From: Thermovenabulum sp049701175
GTDB lineage: Bacteria > Bacillota > Thermosediminibacteria > Thermosediminibacterales > Thermosediminibacteraceae
Assembly: GCF_049701175.1 (NCBI RefSeq)
Contig: NZ_JBNATW010000010.1
Coordinates: forward strand, 1-64,000
DNA length: 64,000 bases
Direction of reading: 5' to 3'
The translations under genes and the position numbers were made by a program. The notes beneath the pieces were generated by a model, which saw only the letters and a list, made by a program, of their open reading frames with translations, was not told the origin of the DNA and ran no database searches. Below are positions 33,826 through 41,570 of this stretch, in pieces; positions within the stretch are counted from its first letter, which is position 1, and the number at the start of each line of letters is the position of its first letter.

Positions 33826-34507
33826 TGTGGGCTATGATAATGTCCCTGTAATTTTTGATGTATCCTTTGAGGTAAAGGAAAAAGAATTGGTCTCAATTGT
33901 TGGGTCAAACGGTGCAGGGAAAACTACGATATTGAAGACAATTTCAGGGCTCTTAAAACCCTTTTCCGGGGAAATAGAGTTTATGGGGAAAAGGATTGAT
34001 ACCTTGCCTGCTCATGAAATAGTAAAGTTAGGGATTGCACATGTGCCGGAAGGCAGAAGGGTCTTTGGGAAGATGAGCGTTCTCGATAATCTTTTACTTG
34101 GAGCGTACACTATTTCAGACAATAAATTAGTAAAGAAAACCCTAAATGAAGTATATGAAATATTCCCAAGGTTGAAAGAAAGGGAAAATCAAAAAGCCGA
34201 GACCCTTTCTGGCGGAGAACAGCAGATGCTCGCAATTGCAAGAAGTCTTATGTCGAGGCCCAAAATTTTGCTTGTTGATGAAATGTCCTTAGGATTAATG
34301 CCCATCCTTGTGGATAAGGTTTTGGAAATCCTAAAATCCATATCCGAGGCGGGAATGACAATACTTCTTGTAGAGCAGAAGGTCCAGGAAGCCCTTGAAA
34401 TGGCAGATAGAGGATATATTTTACAAACGGGAAGGATAGTGGCGGAAGGCACCGGAAGGGAACTTTTGGAAAGTGAAATGGTAAAAAAAGCATATATGGG
34501 CATGTAA
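33803..34507 (+). CDS. livF: Branched-chain amino acid ABC transporter ATPase
   Basis: 234-residue ABC ATPase: Walker A GSNGAGKTTILK, the LivF-type VPEGRRVFGKMSVLDNLLLGAY, signature LSGGEQQMLAIARSL, Walker B ILLVDEMSLGL and H-loop VEQK. It overlaps livG by 23 bp and ends the operon before a terminator. Confidence 0.95.
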   Translation: MLKVKNLNVGYDNVPVIFDVSFEVKEKELVSIVGSNGAGKTTILKTISGLLKPFSGEIEFMGKRIDTLPAHEIVKLGIAHVPEGRRVFGKMSVLDNLLLGAYTISDNKLVKKTLNEVYEIFPRLKERENQKAETLSGGEQQMLAIARSLMSRPKILLVDEMSLGLMPILVDKVLEILKSISEAGMTILLVEQKVQEALEMADRGYILQTGRIVAEGTGRELLESEMVKKAYMGM

Positions 34508-34510
34508 GCT

Positions 34511-34535
34511 ACTCCCCGGAAGGGGTGTTTTTTTT
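34511..34535 (+). terminator. Terminator of the liv operon
   Basis: CTCCCC / GGGGTG stem with one mismatch and a GGAA tetraloop, followed by eight T. Confidence 0.82.
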
Positions 34536-34619
34536 ATGTTTTTTTATAAATGTTGTTATTTTTGCAGGAATTTTATGTAATTTTGTAGAATACATAGAAG
34601 TACTAAATGGAGGGATGGT

Positions 34620-35273
34620 ATGTCGAAGGAAAGGGAAGAAATTAAGCAATACGAGGATGTTATTAAAAAAATAAAGGATGTTATTTCGGTAAAAATTAAT
34701 ACTTCTCCTGATGGAAGTATTTCCGAAATACACGTCCTTGCAAATTCCAATAGAAGTCCTAAACAGATAGTAAGGGACATCGAATCGGCATTGATTGCGT
34801 GTTTTGGTTCTAACATTGACCATAAAAAGATAAGTGTTGCCCAATTGGGAGAAGAATCTGGCAACAAATACCTTTTAAGGTTGAAAGTAAACGGTATAGA
34901 AGTCAAAAAATCCGGGATTACATACGAGGTAATGGTCAGTTTATTAGGGCCGGAAAATAATATTTATGAAGGCAGGGCATTAGGAGGAGGAAGTCTTAAT
35001 AATTTAATGAAACTTTCTGCCCAAGCCACATTAGAAGCTGTCCATAAATTTTTGAACAGGGAATATGTTTTTAACTTAGAAGAAGTATTATCTTATAAAA
35101 TTTCAGATAAAGAAGCCGTTGCTGTACTTGTTTCAAGTTCTGTTAATGGACACGAAGAGTATTTTTTAGGTTCTTCGCTTCTCAAACAGGACAAGCCCGA
35201 ATGTACTGCACGAGCAACCCTTGATGCTATAAACAGGAGATTGACAGTTATTACTTCAGAAAATTGCGAATAA
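34620..35273 (+). CDS. Conserved hypothetical protein with repeated C-terminal unit
   Basis: 217 residues, no signal peptide. About 1-80 contains ISVKINTSPDGSISEIHVLA and RSPKQIVRDIESALIACFG...IDHKKISVAQL. Two later units share a pattern, LSAQATLEAVHKFL near 140 and CTARATLDAINRRL near 195, each after two or three beta strands, suggesting duplicated alpha/beta units. I have a sense that this is a conserved family in thermophilic Firmicutes and Actinobacteria, but I cannot name it. TGGAGGG precedes the ATG. The stop codon lies inside the left arm of a long inverted repeat enclosing a micro-ORF. Confidence 0.65.
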   Translation: MSKEREEIKQYEDVIKKIKDVISVKINTSPDGSISEIHVLANSNRSPKQIVRDIESALIACFGSNIDHKKISVAQLGEESGNKYLLRLKVNGIEVKKSGITYEVMVSLLGPENNIYEGRALGGGSLNNLMKLSAQATLEAVHKFLNREYVFNLEEVLSYKISDKEAVAVLVSSSVNGHEEYFLGSSLLKQDKPECTARATLDAINRRLTVITSENCE

Positions 35274-35484
35274 AAGGGCCGACAGTAATTTATAGCGAAG
35301 CGGGGGGTTATAGCCTGCTCTAATAGCGGAAGGAGCAGAGTCCGTTTTTTAGGAGGAGGCTATAATAATGAGAATTAACGATACCCTTGTTAAGATTATC
35401 CTTGCCCTTTTCGCCCTGGTTTTAGCCGGCGGCGCCAATTTAAAATTTGGGCCATAAATGATTTTAACTGTCGGCCCTTTTATT
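35269..35484 (+). repeat. Inverted-repeat-bounded structured element
   Basis: An 18-bp inverted repeat, AATAAAAGGGCCGACAGT (35269-35286) and ACTGTCGGCCCTTTTATT (35467-35484), perfect apart from possible end effects, bounds a 216-bp block. Inside, TTATAGCCT (35308-35316) pairs with AGGCTATAA (35357-35365), reaching the ribosome binding site of a micro-ORF. CTGCTC/GAGCAG and CGGA/TCCG-TTTTTT form further local stems. In RNA this would be a closed multi-stem structure. In DNA it could also be a small mobile element, but no target duplication is evident. The right arm, followed by T-rich DNA, could work as a terminator. Confidence 0.6.
35368..35457 (+). CDS. 29-residue hydrophobic micro-ORF
   Basis: ATG-started frame of 29 codons: short polar start MRINDTLVK, a membrane-length aliphatic segment IILALFALVLAGG, and the tail ANLKFGP. 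The ribosome binding site AGGAGGAGG is very strong and 8 nt upstream, but its last bases and the following TATAA are in a predicted stem. It lies entirely within the 216-bp inverted-repeat element. A single-span membrane peptide or leader peptide is plausible. I recognise no family. Confidence 0.6.
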   Translation: MRINDTLVKIILALFALVLAGGANLKFGP

Positions 35485-35514
35485 TTAAATTAATAAATTT
35501 TGCAGGTGATGCAG

Positions 35515-36798
35515 GTGCGAAAACAGGAGATATCAAAATCTTTTTTTATATTTTTTATATTTCTTTTAATTTTAGCATTATATTTTATTATAGATTCCGC
35601 AAGCTTTTTTTTAACAAGCTTTTTTTTAATGAATAAAGAAGTTAAATTTACATCCTTCTTGTTTTTTTCATTTTTATTAATTTTGAGCGAACAGCTTCCC
35701 GTATCCCTTCCAGACCATACGGAAATTACTGTGGGTTTTGCTATAAATATAGCTTCAATACTATTATTTGGTTATAAATTCAGTGTGATGATGGTTTTAG
35801 TATCCGAAATAATAACTGAGATCATAAGGCGAAAAGTGATGACTTTTTATAAGTCTGCTACAAATATATGTATATGCATATTGATGGTTGGAATTTCTGG
35901 GCTAATTTATGAAAAATTGGGAGGGAATATTGGCAATATTTGGAGCTATTATAATTTTATTAAGATAATTTTACTAATAACTATATATTTTATAATAAAT
36001 ACAAGTCTAGTCTTAACAGGAATTTACCTTTTAGGCTCTAAATCGGTATTGTATAATTATATCAATATCTTCATAAAGCTTATTCCGAATTACTTTTCCC
36101 TGGGTTTCCTCGGAGTTCTATTGGCCATAATTTATACTAACATAGGTATATTGGGAGTTATTTTGTTTTTAATTCCTCTTTTGGTGGCAAGGCATTCCTT
36201 TAAGCTCTATATGGATATGAGAAAAACCTATTTGGAGACCATCCAAGCCCTTGCAAATGCCCTTGAGGCAAAAGACCCTTACACACGGGGGCACTCGGAA
36301 AGGGTGGCTAAATTTGCGGTTGCAATAGCAGAGGAGTTGAATTTAAACCAGGACTTAATACAGAATCTAAATTACGCTGCTTTACTCCACGACATAGGAA
36401 AAATCGGAATACCGGAAATAATACTGAACAAGCCGGGAAAACTTTCCGATGAAGAATTTGCGAAAATAAAAGAACATCCCGTGAAGGGGGCGAGCATAAC
36501 AAAAAATGTTGATTTTCTATCCCAAGCATCCCTTTTCATCCTGCACCATCACGAAAGGTTAAACGGAAGCGGTTACCCTTCTGGATTAAAAGGGGCTGAA
36601 ATCCCCCTCGGAGCGGCAATTATAGCGGTAGCGGATGTATACGATGCCTTGACCACAGATAGACCCTATCGAAGGGCACTGAGTCCAAAAGATGCACTGA
36701 AGGAAATTGAAGATAACGTAGGAGTATTATTCAGAGAAGATATGGTAAAAGCTTTGAAGGTAGTGCTCGAAAAAGAAGGTGCATTAAAAGGAGGGTAA
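35515..36798 (+). CDS. Membrane HD-GYP domain protein
   Basis: Probable cyclic-di-GMP phosphodiesterase or relative. The N-terminal ~235 residues have about eight transmembrane helices (MASE-like sensor). The C-terminal HD-GYP domain shows KDPYTRGHSERVAKFA, the HD pair LLHDIGKIGIPE, HHHERLNGSGYPSGLKG with the GYP motif, and ADVYDALTTDRPYR. Start GTG 35515 follows AGGTGAT; TTG 35500 and ATG 35509 are alternatives. The DUF5317 gene follows after 3 bp. Family knowledge supports c-di-GMP hydrolysis; the sensed signal is unknown. Confidence 0.9.
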   Translation: MRKQEISKSFFIFFIFLLILALYFIIDSASFFLTSFFLMNKEVKFTSFLFFSFLLILSEQLPVSLPDHTEITVGFAINIASILLFGYKFSVMMVLVSEIITEIIRRKVMTFYKSATNICICILMVGISGLIYEKLGGNIGNIWSYYNFIKIILLITIYFIINTSLVLTGIYLLGSKSVLYNYINIFIKLIPNYFSLGFLGVLLAIIYTNIGILGVILFLIPLLVARHSFKLYMDMRKTYLETIQALANALEAKDPYTRGHSERVAKFAVAIAEELNLNQDLIQNLNYAALLHDIGKIGIPEIILNKPGKLSDEEFAKIKEHPVKGASITKNVDFLSQASLFILHHHERLNGSGYPSGLKGAEIPLGAAIIAVADVYDALTTDRPYRRALSPKDALKEIEDNVGVLFREDMVKALKVVLEKEGALKGG

Positions 36799-36801
36799 AA
36801 T

Positions 36802-37368
36802 ATGCTGGTTGATGTAATGATAATATCAGTAATAATTGGACTTTTGAGAAAGGGAAGTTTTTCTAATCTCGCAAAATTGCCCCTTAAAAACCTTCATTTA
36901 ATATTCCTTTCCTTTATGATCAGGTACATTCCTTTTTTTCTAAAGGGCAGCCTTCATATTTTTGCAGTAAAATACAATATTTTTTTTGTATTAGTTTCCT
37001 ACGGACTGCTAATGTACGCCATTACCTCCAACTTTCATTTAAGTCCCATGAAACCTGCCTTTTTTGGCGTTTTATTAAATGCTTTGGTTATTGTTGCCAA
37101 TGGTGGGAAGATGCCCGTTTCAATAAAAGCTTTGGAAACAGCAGGGCTGAACTACCTAAAACCGCTTCTTTTCAGTTCCGATTACCTTTATCATACGGTG
37201 ATGGATGCCTCTACCAAATTAGGCTTTTTAGGGGATATAATTCCCCTCCCGCCTCCCTATCCGCGCCCACGCGTTGTGAGCATCGGCGATATAATTCTTG
37301 GAATAGGTATATTTTGGTTGATCCAGTTAGGAATGTTGAAAAAGCACCTTTTAAGTGATAAAATTTAA
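36802..37368 (+). CDS. DUF5317-family membrane protein
   Basis: 188-residue polytopic protein with about five helices. The conserved central segment LNALVIVANGGKMPVS, a long lumenal/external loop with LGFLGDIIPLPPPYP, and a final helix match the DUF5317 family, whose function is not established. GGAGGGT precedes the ATG. It is translated directly after the HD-GYP protein and ends before a terminator. Confidence 0.8.
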   Translation: MLVDVMIISVIIGLLRKGSFSNLAKLPLKNLHLIFLSFMIRYIPFFLKGSLHIFAVKYNIFFVLVSYGLLMYAITSNFHLSPMKPAFFGVLLNALVIVANGGKMPVSIKALETAGLNYLKPLLFSSDYLYHTVMDASTKLGFLGDIIPLPPPYPRPRVVSIGDIILGIGIFWLIQLGMLKKHLLSDKI

Positions 37369-37384
37369 TAGATAAATTGAAAAG

Positions 37385-37412
37385 GGAACCTAAAAGAGGT
37401 TCCTTATATTTT
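37385..37412 (+). terminator. Terminator after DUF5317 gene
   Basis: GGAACCT (37385-37391) pairs with AGGTTCC (37397-37403), followed by TTATATTTTT. Confidence 0.8.
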
Positions 37413-37444
37413 TAGGTTTTCTACCTTACAGGAGGAATATTAAA

Positions 37445-39958
37445 ATGCTGGAATTTTTTAAAAAAATTTTTGGGAATACCAATGAAAAGGAAATCAAAAA
37501 ATTAATGCCTATTGTTGAAAGGGTTAACGATTGGGAGCCCAAAATCAGGGTTCTTTCCGATATAGAATTATCATCAAAAACTCAAGAATTTAAGGAAAGG
37601 CTTTCCAGAGGAGAAACTTTGGATGACCTTTTGCCGGAAGCTTTTGCGGTTGTAAGGGAGGCAGCAAAAAGGACCCTTGGAATGCGCCCCTTTGATGTCC
37701 AAGTGTTAGGAGCAATAGTTCTCCATCAAGGAAGAATTGCTGAGATGAAAACAGGAGAAGGCAAAACCCTTGTAGCAACCATGCCTGCTTATTTAAATGC
37801 CCTGACGGGCAAAGGGGTACATGTCGTGACCGTAAACGATTATTTGGCAAAACGCGATAGCGAGTGGATGGGCAAAGTCTACAGGTTTTTAGGTCTTGAA
37901 GTGGGGCTAATAGTTCACGGATTGGATTTTGAACAGAGAAAAAAGGCTTATAATGCGGATATCACCTATGGAACCAATAATGAGTTCGGTTTTGACTACT
38001 TAAGGGACAATATGGTGCTTTATAAAGAGCACATGGTACAAAGGGAATTAAATTATGCGATAATTGATGAGGTCGACAGCATCCTTATAGATGAGGCCCG
38101 AACCCCTTTAATAATTTCTGGACAGTCGGAGGAATCTACTGATATATACTACAAATTCGCAAAATTTGTGCCAAGGCTGAAACAGGGTGAAGATTTTATT
38201 GTTGACGAAAAGGCGCATACTGTAATTCCCACCGAGAGCGGTATAAAAAAGGCAGAAGATTTTTTAGGGGTGGAAAATTTATACGATGAAGAAAATGTTG
38301 AGCTTTTGCATCATTTCCACCAAGCGTTGAAAGCTCATTATTTAATGAAAAGGGATAGGGATTATGTTGTAAAGGATGGTCAGGTCATCATTGTTGACGA
38401 ATTCACGGGAAGGCTTATGTTCGGAAGGCGTTACAGCGAGGGTTTGCACCAAGCGATAGAAGCAAAGGAAGGCGTAAAAGTGGAAAGGGAGAGCAAAACC
38501 CTTGCTATGATAACCTTCCAAAACTATTTCAGAATGTATAAAAAACTTGCAGGCATGACCGGTACCGCTGCTACAGAAGAGGAAGAATTTAGAAAAATTT
38601 ACGGTTTGGATGTGGTAGTGATACCTACCAACAAGCCTATGATTAGGATAGATTATCCAGACGTGGTATATAAAACCGAAAAGGCTAAGTTTGAAGCAGT
38701 TGTTAGGGAAATAGAAGAGTGCTATAAAATAGGAAGACCGGTCCTTGTTGGCACAGTATCCATAGAAAAATCCGAAAAGCTCAGCGAAATGTTGAAGAAA
38801 AAGGGTATACCCCACCAGGTTTTAAATGCAAAATACCACGAAAAGGAAGCAGAAATAATTGCTAAAGCCGGGCAAAAGGGTGCAGTGACGATTGCAACAA
38901 ATATGGCAGGTAGAGGTACAGATATTGTATTGGGAGAAGGGGTTGCTGAGCTGGGAGGGCTTCATGTAATAGGCACTGAAAGGCATGAGGCAAGGAGGAT
39001 TGACAATCAGCTTAGGGGACGCTCCGGCAGGCAGGGGGACCCGGGCTCTTCGAGGTTTTTCGTTTCTTTAGAAGACGATTTGATGAGGTTATTTGGCTCA
39101 GACAATGTAAAAGGTCTTATGGATAGATTAGGAATTGAAGACGATCAGCCTATTGAACATCCGCTGATTACGAAGGCTATTGAAAACGCGCAGAAAAAGG
39201 TAGAGGCTAAAAACTTTGATATAAGAAAGCACCTTTTAGAATACGACGATGTGATGAACAAACAAAGGGAAATCATCTATGCTGAGAGAAGAAAGATTTT
39301 GGAAGGGGAAAATTTAAAGGAAAATATATTAAACATGATGGAGGATGTTGTAGAAGAAATCCTTAATATCTACGCTGGTAAAGAGATTCACCCTGAAGAG
39401 TGGGATTTAAAAGGGCTGTCGGAATATTTTTATGATATTTTCATGATAAAGGTGGATTTTTCCAATTACAACGTCGAAGAGAAAACAAGAGAGGATATAA
39501 AAGAAGAGCTAATTTCCCTACTGAAAAGGGCCTATGAAAAGAAGGAAGAGGAGATAGGGAGCGAAACACTCAGAGAGTTAGAAAAGGTTGTAATGCTTAA
39601 AGTGGTTGACCAAAAGTGGATGGATCATATTGATGCTATGGATCAGCTGAGGCAGGGAATTGGACTTAGGGCTTACGGGCAGAGAGACCCACTTGTTGAA
39701 TATAAAATTGAAGGTTTCGAAATGTTTCAGGAAATGATTAAAAATATAAAAGAGGACACTTTGAGGTATCTATTCAGAATAAGAGTGAGTGCAATGCCTA
39801 AGAGGAAAGAAGTTGCAAGGAATGTCACTTATTTTCACGGGGATGAAGGCGAAAAGAAAATGCCGGTAAGAAAGGGAAAGAAAGTAGGAAGAAACGATCC
39901 TTGCCCCTGTGGAAGCGGAAAAAAATACAAAAAATGCTGCGGCAGGTTTGAATCTTAA
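37445..39958 (+). CDS. secA: Preprotein translocase ATPase SecA
   Basis: Motor of the Sec export channel, 837 residues. Walker A region MKTGEGKTLVA near residue 100, the DEAD-like DEVDSILIDEARTPLI near 208, the preprotein crosslinking domain that follows, ATNMAGRGTDI, and QLRGRSGRQGDPG. The C-terminal zinc-binding SEC-C motif NDPCPCGSGKKYKKCC is intact. AGGAGG lies 8 nt before the ATG. prfB follows directly, an arrangement common in Firmicutes. Confidence 0.98.
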   Translation: MLEFFKKIFGNTNEKEIKKLMPIVERVNDWEPKIRVLSDIELSSKTQEFKERLSRGETLDDLLPEAFAVVREAAKRTLGMRPFDVQVLGAIVLHQGRIAEMKTGEGKTLVATMPAYLNALTGKGVHVVTVNDYLAKRDSEWMGKVYRFLGLEVGLIVHGLDFEQRKKAYNADITYGTNNEFGFDYLRDNMVLYKEHMVQRELNYAIIDEVDSILIDEARTPLIISGQSEESTDIYYKFAKFVPRLKQGEDFIVDEKAHTVIPTESGIKKAEDFLGVENLYDEENVELLHHFHQALKAHYLMKRDRDYVVKDGQVIIVDEFTGRLMFGRRYSEGLHQAIEAKEGVKVERESKTLAMITFQNYFRMYKKLAGMTGTAATEEEEFRKIYGLDVVVIPTNKPMIRIDYPDVVYKTEKAKFEAVVREIEECYKIGRPVLVGTVSIEKSEKLSEMLKKKGIPHQVLNAKYHEKEAEIIAKAGQKGAVTIATNMAGRGTDIVLGEGVAELGGLHVIGTERHEARRIDNQLRGRSGRQGDPGSSRFFVSLEDDLMRLFGSDNVKGLMDRLGIEDDQPIEHPLITKAIENAQKKVEAKNFDIRKHLLEYDDVMNKQREIIYAERRKILEGENLKENILNMMEDVVEEILNIYAGKEIHPEEWDLKGLSEYFYDIFMIKVDFSNYNVEEKTREDIKEELISLLKRAYEKKEEEIGSETLRELEKVVMLKVVDQKWMDHIDAMDQLRQGIGLRAYGQRDPLVEYKIEGFEMFQEMIKNIKEDTLRYLFRIRVSAMPKRKEVARNVTYFHGDEGEKKMPVRKGKKVGRNDPCPCGSGKKYKKCCGRFES

Positions 39959-39973
39959 AAGGAGGTATTTGTG

Positions 39974-41072
39974 ATGCTTGATGAACTCAAAAGCCAATTA
40001 AAGGATTATGAAGAGCTGTTCAAAGAGATGAGGGATGCTCTTTGAAATTGATGCTGTTAAAGAGGAGATAAAGGTTTTAGAGGAAAAAACCTATAAACCA
40101 GATTTTTGGGATGATCCGCAAAAGGCTCAGGAGATAATGCAGAGGTTGAACCTTTTAAAAGAAAAAGTAGAAAATTACGAGACACTTTACAAGGAGTACC
40201 AAGATTTGCTGGCCTTAATTGAACTTGCAGAGGATGAAGCGGATGAGGAAGTGGTAAGGGAAATCCAGAAAGATGCAGAAAGATTTAAAAGGGATTTTGA
40301 GAAACTCCGATTAAAATCCCTATTGAGGGGCAAATACGACAAAAATAACGCTATACTTTCCCTGCATGCAGGTGCAGGAGGTACTGAGGCACAGGATTGG
40401 GTAGAAATGCTCTTGAGGATGTACACCCGTTGGGCTGAGGATAAGGGCTACAAGGTTAAGGTGCTTGATATCCTTCCCGGTGAGGAAGCGGGGATAAAGA
40501 GCGCAACAATTCTCGTAGAAGGCCCTTATGCTTACGGATACTTAAAATCCGAGAGCGGAGTCCACAGGTTGGTGAGGATTTCTCCCTTCGATGCAGCTGG
40601 AAGAAGGCATACATCCTTTGCATCGGTAGATGTTATTCCCGAAATTGAGGATGACATTGAAATCGAAATAAAACCGGAAGATATAAAGATAGAAACCTTT
40701 AGAGCCGGTGGGGCAGGCGGGCAATACGTAAACAAGACGGAATCAGCGGTGAGGATTATACACATTCCAACGGGGATTGTAGTGACCTGCCAAAATGAAC
40801 GTTCTCAGCAGAGCAACCGCAATACCGCTATGAAGCTTTTAAAAGCAAAGCTCTTCAACCTTTACATGGAGGAACAGCAAAAAAAGATAAACGAGCTAAG
40901 AGGGGAACAAAAAGAGATTGCATGGGGAAGCCAAATAAGGTCTTATGTGTTTCATCCTTACAGCCTTGTAAAAGACCATAGAACCAACGTGGAAGTAGGG
41001 AATGTACAAGCTGTAATGGATGGAGAAATAGATGATTTTATAATTGCCTATTTAAAAATGAAGAAACAATAA
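39974..41072 (+). CDS. prfB: Peptide chain release factor 2, programmed +1 frameshift
   Basis: Terminates translation at UGA and UAA. The gene is in two frames. The first, ATG 39974 to TGA 40043-40045 (23 codons, MLDELKSQLKDYEELF...), shifts +1 at CTT-T to join the frame that continues EIDAVKEEIKVLEEKTYKPDFWDD, giving 365 residues. The GGQ motif lies in RAGGAGGQYVNKTESAV; the stop-recognition region and NERSQQSNR are present. GGAGGT precedes the ATG. The frameshift autoregulates RF2: low RF2 lets the ribosome shift. A second ATG at 40035 in the downstream frame is not the true start. Confidence 0.95.
40031..40046 (+). promoter_or_regulatory. prfB frameshift site
   Basis: Codons read AGG GAT GCT CTT TGA A. 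CUU UGA is the standard slip site. AGGG is the internal Shine-Dalgarno-like stimulator, shorter than the AGGGGG of the well-studied enterobacterial site. The base after UGA is A, not C. Confidence 0.85.
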
Positions 41073-41102
41073 AATAAAATATATTAAAATGGGGGATACC
41101 GG

Positions 41103-41549
41103 ATGAAGAAAAAAACTTTATTTGCCCTTTCTTTTTTTATTGTTTTAATTTTTGCAATTATTGCAAAAGGTGCAGTAGACGATCCCGGTACAGAAGCTGA
41201 CCCTTTGGTTACAAAAAGTTATGTGGATTCGGCAATAGATGATATTAGGAATTATATAGAAACCAAATTTATAAAAAGCGACTCTTTTGTTGTTGTAAGT
41301 CTTTGCAGTGGAGAAACATTAGTAGGTGACATGGGGACTGAAATTATTTTAAGAAGCGGTGTGGGAGTTGTCTACAGCATGCATGGAGGGGGGATCTCGG
41401 ATATAACCGATGGGAAGGATTTAAAAAAGGGAGAAAAGATTTTAGCCAATCACCTTTTGATTATACCAAGGGATGACAACAGAGGGGTTTATGCAAAAAC
41501 CAATTTAGTTCTTATGGTAAAGGGAAGCTATCAGATCATAAAAAAATAG
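41103..41549 (+). CDS. Secreted protein of unknown function
   Basis: 148 residues with an N-terminal signal peptide (hydrophobic 5-22), then DDPGTEADPLVTKSYVDSAI and a C-terminal beta-rich domain (GETLVGDMGTEIILRSG; ILANHLLIIPRDDNRGV). Proteins with this DPLVTKSYVD start and LLIIPRDDGRG-like end are common in Firmicutes, but I know no established function. It starts the cluster leading to DUF5693, csaB and wecG/tagA, so an envelope-polymer role is reasonable inference. Confidence 0.75.
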   Translation: MKKKTLFALSFFIVLIFAIIAKGAVDDPGTEADPLVTKSYVDSAIDDIRNYIETKFIKSDSFVVVSLCSGETLVGDMGTEIILRSGVGVVYSMHGGGISDITDGKDLKKGEKILANHLLIIPRDDNRGVYAKTNLVLMVKGSYQIIKK

Positions 41550-41570
41550 GGTTCTGAAGGGATGGTTTGC

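Noticed and set aside
35276..35360. Cyclic-di-GMP (GEMM) riboswitch before the HD-GYP gene
   Set aside because: The region is structured, but the conserved GEMM elements are absent and the micro-ORF lies between it and the HD-GYP gene.
40035..40037. ATG 40035 as the prfB start
   Set aside because: It would remove the conserved N-terminus; the 23-codon upstream frame and CUU-UGA show programmed frameshifting.
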